A stretch of DNA of 10,259 bases from an uncultured Butyricicoccus sp. (GTDB lineage Bacteria; Bacillota; Clostridia; Oscillospirales; Butyricicoccaceae). Under the pieces are notes generated by a model. The model did not search any database and was not told where the DNA came from. It was given only the letters and a program-made list of their open reading frames with translations. Position numbers and translations under genes: made by a program. The DNA lies in contig CANPPM010000081.1 of NCBI GenBank assembly GCA_947575935.1, positions 1-10,259 of the forward strand, read 5' to 3'. Below, in pieces: positions 7,142 to 10,259 of the stretch (the first letter of the stretch is position 1; every line of letters starts with the position of its first letter).

Positions 7142-8064
7142 GATCTATCCTCTTTCTCTTTCATCTCCTGCCGGAAGGCGCGCCACTCCCGCAGCATCTT
7201 TCTGCAGCAGTCCAACGAATCGGCAGACCCAAAACAGATCGCCTTTGCAAACGTCCGCAGAAGCAGCCTGGCCCGGAAGCCATTGAAATGAATATGAAGC
7301 CCTTTTTCCTTCCGAAGATACGCTTCCAACCGGTTCGTTATTTTCAGATCTGTCAGCTTCCCATACGGGTCAGAGACGAATGCGGAGGCGGTCAGGTTGC
7401 CGCCGCCCTTTTCCAGGACCTGCCGGTAGCAGGCCATATCGTCTTCCAGCCTTGCAATCTTCCCTTTGCTGGCCAGCAGCATTGCAATTGTCCGATCTGC
7501 AATATGCCGATGCACGCTCTGAACTAGGTTGACGGCAGACGGATCGTCTGCAAAAATGTTTCTGTACACCATCGAGACAGGATGCCCGGGGAGGTAAATG
7601 CCTCTAAAATCAGAGAGTACAAACACCGGTTTATTCCGGATCCATGGAAGCGACTGCTTTTGGTGGGGGACGCCGTTTTTATCTACCAGCGTGATTTCGT
7701 GCGTACATCCGATATATTCCGGATACTTCTCAAGAAAATCAATCTGTTTCTGAAGCTTCTGCGGATCCGTCCAGTAATCATCCCCCTCACAGCTGGCAAT
7801 ATATTCCCCCTTCGCGCAGCGCAGCAGCGCCGCCAGATTGGCGCTCCCGCCCATGTTGGATTGGCGCGTATAAACGTGCAGCCGCCCGTCCTGCTGGAAC
7901 GCCGAAATTGCCGATGCAGTCCGGTCTGCGGAAGCGTCGTCCCCAACAAGAACCTCATACGGAAAAGTAGTCCTTTGCGATAATACGCTGTCCAGCGCCT
8001 GACGGATATATTTTTCGTGATTGTACGTCAGCATGATCACGCTGACTTTTATGTGCCCCCCCAT
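7138..8064 (-). CDS. Family 2 glycosyltransferase (GT-A)
   Basis: A 308-residue GT2 enzyme. It begins at the first strand VSVIMLTYNHEKYIRQALDS (7-26), with GDDASADRT (41-49) and EGDDYW (93-98) forming the nucleotide-sugar and metal site; residues about 220-308 are a basic helical tail without an obvious membrane span. It is a paralogue of the GT2 half of the fusion further down the operon (both have YNH, ALDS, EGDD and xxPxKxxxQI). The ATG at 8064 overlaps the preceding stop as ATGA; a TTG one codon earlier is in frame, but the ATG fits coupled translation. There is no strong ribosome binding site, so translation probably depends on re-initiation from the upstream gene. A run of seven G on the coding strand (8056-8062) begins with the G of the start codon. 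Confidence 0.9.
   Translation of the reverse strand: MGGHIKVSVIMLTYNHEKYIRQALDSVLSQRTTFPYEVLVGDDASADRTASAISAFQQDGRLHVYTRQSNMGGSANLAALLRCAKGEYIASCEGDDYWTDPQKLQKQIDFLEKYPEYIGCTHEITLVDKNGVPHQKQSLPWIRNKPVFVLSDFRGIYLPGHPVSMVYRNIFADDPSAVNLVQSVHRHIADRTIAMLLASKGKIARLEDDMACYRQVLEKGGGNLTASAFVSDPYGKLTDLKITNRLEAYLRKEKGLHIHFNGFRARLLLRTFAKAICFGSADSLDCCRKMLREWRAFRQEMKEKEDRS
8056..8062 (-). repeat. G7 homopolymer starting at the GT2 start codon
   Basis: The coding strand reads ATGGGGGGGCAC, so the run of seven G begins with the last base of the start codon. Slippage here would shift the frame from the second codon and turn the glycosyltransferase off. Confidence 0.5.
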
Positions 8065-8948
8065 CAATACGCCATAGAAGCATCATCCCAGCCAATCTCC
8101 AACTGTTCCTGCTCTAAAAGCCGCTCATGCGCCTGATCCACCAAAAGGCTGATATTGCTTTCCAGACTCGCGCGGGTAGATTGATAAAGCCTTTGCAGGC
8201 AGCGAGTGCTCCCCTTGTTTTCCGCCACATTTGCCGCCGGACAGATCGCACGGATCATCCGCGTGACATAGGCCCGATTCATCGCCCGGCCATCTCTTGT
8301 CAGAAAAATAGGGCCCGACTCCAATCCTTTCCGTTCCGCAAAAGCGAGCAGTTCTTTTTGCAGGACCTCCGGCAAGCGGACAATATGTTTTGAACGCTTC
8401 AGATCTACGATCATCTTGCCCGACCGGATCGTTTCTACCGTAAGCTTAGGAAGCTCCCGCACACTCAGCTCGACCGTCCCAAACAGTTTGATAAGCAGGT
8501 ATACACGATCCTTGCCAAGCCTTCGCGCGGTCTCCAGCAAACGCAGATACTCTGCTCTGTTCAGTTCGGGCTGCGCTTCGATTACCGGTTTCAATCGATC
8601 GGGAAGCTGGTATTCACGCCGGCCAATAAAGTCCAGGTACACATTGGTAACGGACAAATATGCGTTGACCGTTGTATTCATATAGCCGCTTTCGAGAAGC
8701 ACCTCACGCCATTTCTCCAGCGTTCCATAACGGATGGTCTTATCTTCTGGCAAATAGCGGTAAAGATCCTCCAACTGTTTCCTATATCGGGAAACTGTAA
8801 GATCCGAAATTTCTCGGCGGCGGCAACTGTCCAAAAATTGCGACAAGCTTTCTTGGGATACAAATACGCCTGAATCGTTTTCGTCTCTCTGCGGCTTCAG
8901 CCGCTCAAATTGGTACGCGCCGCGAAGGCTCTGTTTTGTATAGTTCAT
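8064..8948 (-). CDS. Tyrosine-recombinase-fold protein lacking catalytic residues (integrase-like, probably non-catalytic)
   Basis: A 294-residue protein with an N-terminal SAM-like core-binding region (about 30-125, with AYLSVTNVYLDF at 97-108) and a C-terminal region laid out like an integrase catalytic domain (about 128-285). The expected active-site positions are changed. The TGLRxSEL box reads VELSVREL (159-166), putting Ser162 at the first Arg. The HxLR box reads RCLQ (249-252). The late His survives as His274, but the position about nine residues on, where the nucleophilic Tyr belongs, is Leu283, and the protein ends SMAY. It therefore looks unable to cut DNA but could still bind it. 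ATG 8948 is chosen over ATG 8987 because AGGAGG (8957-8962) lies 8 bases before it. It is the first gene of the glycan operon and overlaps the GT2 gene by ATGA, so it is probably a regulator of this locus; that role is inference. Confidence 0.75.
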   Translation of the reverse strand: MNYTKQSLRGAYQFERLKPQRDENDSGVFVSQESLSQFLDSCRRREISDLTVSRYRKQLEDLYRYLPEDKTIRYGTLEKWREVLLESGYMNTTVNAYLSVTNVYLDFIGRREYQLPDRLKPVIEAQPELNRAEYLRLLETARRLGKDRVYLLIKLFGTVELSVRELPKLTVETIRSGKMIVDLKRSKHIVRLPEVLQKELLAFAERKGLESGPIFLTRDGRAMNRAYVTRMIRAICPAANVAENKGSTRCLQRLYQSTRASLESNISLLVDQAHERLLEQEQLEIGWDDASMAY

Positions 8949-8956
8949 ACCGAGTT

Positions 8957-8962
8957 CCTCCT
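8957..8962 (-). promoter_or_regulatory. Strong ribosome binding site for the operon's first gene
   Basis: A perfect AGGAGG on the minus strand with an 8-base spacer to ATG 8948. It decides the start of the recombinase-like gene; the in-frame ATG at 8987 lies upstream of it and has no comparable site. Confidence 0.8.
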
Positions 8963-9032
8963 CTCCCAAACGATCCCTGCGAAGCATATGTAACCATTCA
9001 TAAAGCAGGTTGCAATATTTTTTTGTTTTTTA

Positions 9033-9048
9033 GGTGTTATGGTGTAAT
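9033..9048 (+). repeat. Tandem 8-base repeat in the leader of the minus-strand operon
   Basis: GGTGTTAT is followed directly by GGTGTAAT, one mismatch in eight. It lies downstream of the candidate minus-strand promoter, within the presumed operon leader. A regulator-binding direct repeat is possible; chance in AT-rich DNA is also possible. Confidence 0.4.
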
Positions 9049-9079
9049 AATACATAATTATTAAAATTTTTTTGCACTA

Positions 9080-9108
9080 AATTTAGATCAATAGCTTGCA
9101 ATCCACAA
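9080..9108 (-). promoter_or_regulatory. Candidate promoter of the glycan operon
   Basis: On the minus strand TTGTGG (9108-9103), a 17-base spacer and TAAATT (9085-9080) form a weak sigma-A-like promoter. It would give a leader of about 125 bases before ATG 8948. The -35 box is half of the CCACAA/TTGTGG palindrome, and the whole element overlaps the plus-strand promoter. Only three to four of six positions match consensus in each box, so this is a guess from position and spacing. Confidence 0.3.
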
Positions 9109-9124
9109 TATCTTGTGGTAAACT
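9096..9124 (+). promoter_or_regulatory. Candidate promoter of the small tyrosine recombinase gene
   Basis: TTGCAA (9096-9101), exactly 17 bases, then TAAACT (9119-9124) resembles a sigma-A promoter with four of six matches in each box. Transcription would begin near 9131 and give a leader of about 80 bases that includes the 9156-9199 hairpin. The 16-base palindrome at 9103-9118 occupies the spacer, so a protein bound there would be expected to affect this promoter. Confidence 0.45.
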
Positions 9125-9190
9125 AACTACAAGTTTTATGAAATGTTACAAACAACCCCCTTGCATGTAGTATGATGAAGATACTACATA
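9102..9190. repeat. Array of five TTGTRGT-like half-sites in alternating orientation
   Basis: Related 8-base words occur at 9109-9102 (minus, ATTGTGGA), 9112-9119 (plus, CTTGTGGT), 9133-9126 (minus, CTTGTAGT), 9164-9171 (plus, CATGTAGT) and 9190-9183 (minus, TATGTAGT). All share TGTRG and strands alternate, so neighbours form inverted pairs; the 9112-9119 and 9126-9133 pair has a 6-base centre. Such arrays are typical of recombinase or repressor binding regions. Function is inferred. Confidence 0.4.
9103..9118. promoter_or_regulatory. 16-base palindrome, candidate operator
   Basis: CCACAA-TATC-TTGTGG is a perfect 6-base inverted repeat with a 4-base centre. It sits between the -35 and -10 of the plus-strand promoter and overlaps the -35 of the minus-strand candidate, so one bound protein could control both directions. 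The binder is unknown; either recombinase-fold protein encoded next to it is a natural candidate. Confidence 0.45.
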
Positions 9191-9199
9191 ACAAGGGGG
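9156..9199 (+). promoter_or_regulatory. 17-bp hairpin with 7-nt centre overlapping the recombinase ribosome binding site
   Basis: CCCCCTTG (9156-9163) pairs with CAAGGGGG (9192-9199), and ATGTAGTAT (9165-9173) pairs perfectly with ATACTACAT (9181-9189). The arms are separated by one C on the left and AA on the right, and the centre is GATGAAG (9174-9180). As RNA it would hide the AAGGGGG ribosome binding site (9193-9199) of the gene starting at 9211. As DNA, two inverted arms around a 7-base centre also match the layout of a tyrosine-recombinase core site, which usually has 6-8 bases between arms. No T-run follows, so it is not a standard terminator. Confidence 0.65.
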
Positions 9200-9210
9200 C
9201 TATCCATATT

Positions 9211-9783
9211 ATGGCAGCTACAGAACCGATCCGGGACAAACGGCAACTCAGGAACCTCGCAAATTACTTCTTGGAAAGAGGACAGCTGCGCAACTATGCG
9301 CTGATTATCATGGGAAGCTGCACCGCACTTCGCATCAGCGATCTGCTTCGGCTCAAGTGGTCGGATGTGTACGACGAAAAGCGGCAGGCATTCTGCCTAC
9401 ATGTTTCATTAACCGAAAAGAAAACCGGCAAACCCAAAACCATCGCGCTCAACAAGCAGGCAGTCGCCGCATTGGCCATCTATTTTCCACACCGGCGTGG
9501 AACGTTCATTTTTGCAAGCAACCGCAAGGATGACCGCGCCATTTCCCGCGTGCAAGCCTGGCGAATTATCCATGCAGCGGCCATTGCGGTCAATATTGCA
9601 GGGAAAATCGGCTGTCACAGCCTCCGGAAGACCTGGGGGTACCATGCGTGGACGAGCAAAACGGTATCCCCTGTCGTGATTATGGATATTTACAATCACA
9701 GCAGCTACGAAGTAACACGCCGTTATCTCGGCGTTGCGCAGGATGACCTGGATCAAGCATATTTGCGTATGGAGTTATTTTAG
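9211..9783 (+). CDS. Small tyrosine recombinase, catalytic domain only (FimB/FimE-like architecture)
   Basis: A 190-residue protein that is essentially a bare tyrosine-recombinase catalytic domain. All active-site positions are present: Arg41 in CTALRISDLL, Lys71 or Lys74 in TEKKTGK, His136 and Arg139 in CHSLRKTWGYHAW, His163 in YNHSS, and Tyr172 in TRRYLG. It lacks the N-terminal core-binding domain of full-size integrases (about 300-400 residues) and so matches the size and build of FimB/FimE invertases (about 200) and of small Firmicutes integrases. ATG 9211 is preferred: AAGGGGG (9193-9199) lies 11 bases before it, whereas ATG 9172 and 9175 sit inside the hairpin without a ribosome binding site. 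It would catalyse site-specific recombination. It diverges from the glycan operon, with the hairpin and half-site array between them. Whether it inverts DNA, excises an element or acts as a regulator cannot be told from this window. Confidence 0.85.
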   Translation: MAATEPIRDKRQLRNLANYFLERGQLRNYALIIMGSCTALRISDLLRLKWSDVYDEKRQAFCLHVSLTEKKTGKPKTIALNKQAVAALAIYFPHRRGTFIFASNRKDDRAISRVQAWRIIHAAAIAVNIAGKIGCHSLRKTWGYHAWTSKTVSPVVIMDIYNHSSYEVTRRYLGVAQDDLDQAYLRMELF

Positions 9784-9894
9784 GTCCTGTCTGCAGATGC
9801 CCAAACCGCACAAACAAAAGCCCTTTTGCCGGCGCTCTTCTCGCAGCACATCCCCGATTCCCGCGTCAAACCGGTCTTCTCCGAATCCAAGCCC

Positions 9895-9928
9895 CTCCTA
9901 TTTCCGCTGTTAACGATGGAGATAGGAG
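9895..9928. repeat. 11-bp inverted repeat centred on GTTAAC
   Basis: CTCCTATTTCC (9895-9905) pairs with GGAGATAGGAG (9918-9928) along all 11 positions, one as a G-U wobble, around a 12-base loop containing the palindrome GTTAAC. The stem is strong, but no T-run follows on either strand, so it is more likely a repeat or protected end than an intrinsic terminator. Confidence 0.6.
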
Positions 9929-9942
9929 CGCGAAGCGCGCCT
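9924..9942. repeat. GC-rich short hairpin AGG-A-GCGC-GAA-GCGC-G-CCT
   Basis: GCGC (9928-9931) pairs with GCGC (9935-9938) around a GAA loop, extended across one A/G mismatch by AGG (9924-9926) with CCT (9940-9942). It shares bases with the right arm of the 9895-9928 repeat, so the two structures compete. Confidence 0.5.
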
Positions 9943-10002
9943 GCATCCCGCCTACCTGTGAAAACTGCAAAACCGCTTTTCCGCCCTGCCAGCGCAGGCC
10001 GT

Positions 10003-10025
10003 TTTCCCATGTATCCTGTGGGAAA
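10003..10025. repeat. 7-bp perfect inverted repeat
   Basis: TTTCCCA (10003-10009) pairs with TGGGAAA (10019-10025) around a 9-base loop. It is one of several adjacent hairpins in the non-coding region downstream of the recombinase. Confidence 0.5.
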
Positions 10026-10037
10026 GCCAGCGAAAAC

Positions 10038-10074
10038 CGTTTGCTGTCACAGACGGCAAACGCCTGTGAACAGC
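10038..10074. repeat. Two overlapping, mutually exclusive inverted repeats
   Basis: CGTTTGC (10038-10044) can pair with GCAAACG (10056-10062). Alternatively GCTGTCACAG (10043-10052) can pair with CTGTGAACAGC (10064-10074) with a single bulged base. The two stems share bases 10043-10044 and the second stem's loop contains the first stem's right arm, so both cannot form together. Confidence 0.5.
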
Positions 10075-10216
10075 TTTGACGGCGCTATCCGCAATTTCAG
10101 CGTCCCATGCGCTTACCGGAATCTGGAGCAGATGTCCGTCCTTACGCCAATACAACGCATAAAAGCGCTGTTTTACGGTTGATTAGGCGCCGTTTGAAAA
10201 ATGAAAATATGCACAA

Positions 10217-10237
10217 TGGCGAGGAATTTTTTCGCCA
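10217..10237. repeat. 6-bp inverted repeat with AT-rich loop near the window end
   Basis: TGGCGA (10217-10222) pairs with TCGCCA (10232-10237) around GGAATTTTT. The motif AATTTTTTCGC (10225-10235) recurs as AATTTTTCGC at 10247-10256. It could belong to the promoter or leader of a gene beyond the window; nothing decisive is visible. Confidence 0.4.
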
Positions 10238-10259
10238 GACAAACACAATTTTTCGCAGG

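Larger units (their letters stand above)
8949..9210. other. AT-rich divergent intergenic control region
   Basis: This 262-base gap separates the minus-strand glycan operon from the plus-strand recombinase and is much richer in A and T than the genes on either side. It contains candidate promoters for both directions, a CCACAA/TTGTGG palindrome, a tandem 8-base repeat at 9033-9048, a 10-base palindrome CTAAATTTAG (9077-9086), an AT-only inverted repeat (9045-9051 with 9057-9063) and a strong hairpin at 9156-9199. No small coding region with a convincing ribosome binding site was found in it. Confidence 0.8.
9784..10259. other. 476-base region without a convincing gene, rich in inverted repeats
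   Basis: Short open frames exist on both strands, but none has a good ribosome binding site or recognisable protein motifs. The region instead holds several strong inverted repeats (9895-9928, 9924-9942, 10003-10025, 10038-10074, 10217-10237). This pattern suggests a structured repeat or the edge of an unseen unit. No T-rich intrinsic terminator was found after the recombinase gene. Confidence 0.6.

Noticed and set aside
9156..9199. Intrinsic terminator
   Set aside because: The stem is strong, but no T-run follows on either strand and it lies just before a start codon.
9172..9210. Earlier ATG starts for the small recombinase
   Set aside because: ATG 9172 and 9175 fall in the hairpin and have no ribosome binding site; the added residues are not recombinase-like.
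8949..9783. Insertion sequence or complete integrative element
   Set aside because: No terminal repeats, target duplications, transposase, mobilisation or phage genes are visible; only recombinase-family genes.
9780..10182. Short open frames on both strands downstream of the recombinase
   Set aside because: They overlap each other and the inverted repeats, and show no motifs or ribosome binding sites; I could not support a gene.
1..10259. Invertible segment bounded by two copies of the 9156-9199 arms
   Set aside because: I found no second copy of CCCCCTTG or ATGTAGTAT arms elsewhere in the window, so inversion is not supported here.

Overview
The window looks like a low-to-mid GC Clostridia genome, plausibly a gut Oscillospiraceae/Ruminococcaceae-type bacterium. 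The reasons are strong AGGAGG-type ribosome binding sites, GTG and TTG near-starts, protein style, and very AT-rich intergenic DNA beside roughly 50-55% GC genes. No rRNA, tRNA, CRISPR array or insertion sequence is visible. The genus is inference.

Positions 1-8948 (minus strand) hold one tightly packed operon of nine genes, the last cut by the window edge. In transcription order they are: a tyrosine-recombinase-fold protein that has lost its catalytic residues; a family 2 glycosyltransferase; a short DegT/DnrJ-type PLP aminotransferase; an ATP-grasp/HAD fusion; a GT9-like GT-B glycosyltransferase; a GT2 + GT9-like fusion; a nucleotidyltransferase + APH-type kinase fusion; a KpsF-type SIS sugar-phosphate isomerase; and the start of a HAD phosphatase. 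Four junctions are ATGA overlaps and the other four gaps are 3-22 bases, so the set is almost certainly co-transcribed and translationally coupled. It reads as a cell-surface glycan locus. The isomerase, kinase/nucleotidyltransferase and phosphatase would make a nucleotide-activated building block. The aminotransferase and ATP-grasp/HAD protein would make or attach an amino or amide decoration. The three glycosyltransferases would assemble the glycan.

Positions 8949-9210 are an AT-rich divergent control region. It holds overlapping candidate promoters, a CCACAA/TTGTGG palindrome, an array of TTGTRGT-like half-sites in alternating orientation, and a 17-bp hairpin with a 7-nt centre whose 3' arm contains the ribosome binding site of the next gene.

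Positions 9211-9783 (plus strand) encode a small 190-residue tyrosine recombinase with an intact catalytic set and no N-terminal core-binding domain, an architecture like the FimB/FimE phase-variation invertases. An active small recombinase diverging from a dead recombinase-like protein that leads a glycan operon is the most interesting part of the window; it suggests a recombinase-derived switch or regulator of surface glycan expression. No second copy of the candidate recombination site is present here, so inversion is not demonstrated.

Positions 9784-10259 show no convincing gene but several strong inverted repeats, looking like a structured, possibly dispersed, non-coding repeat element.
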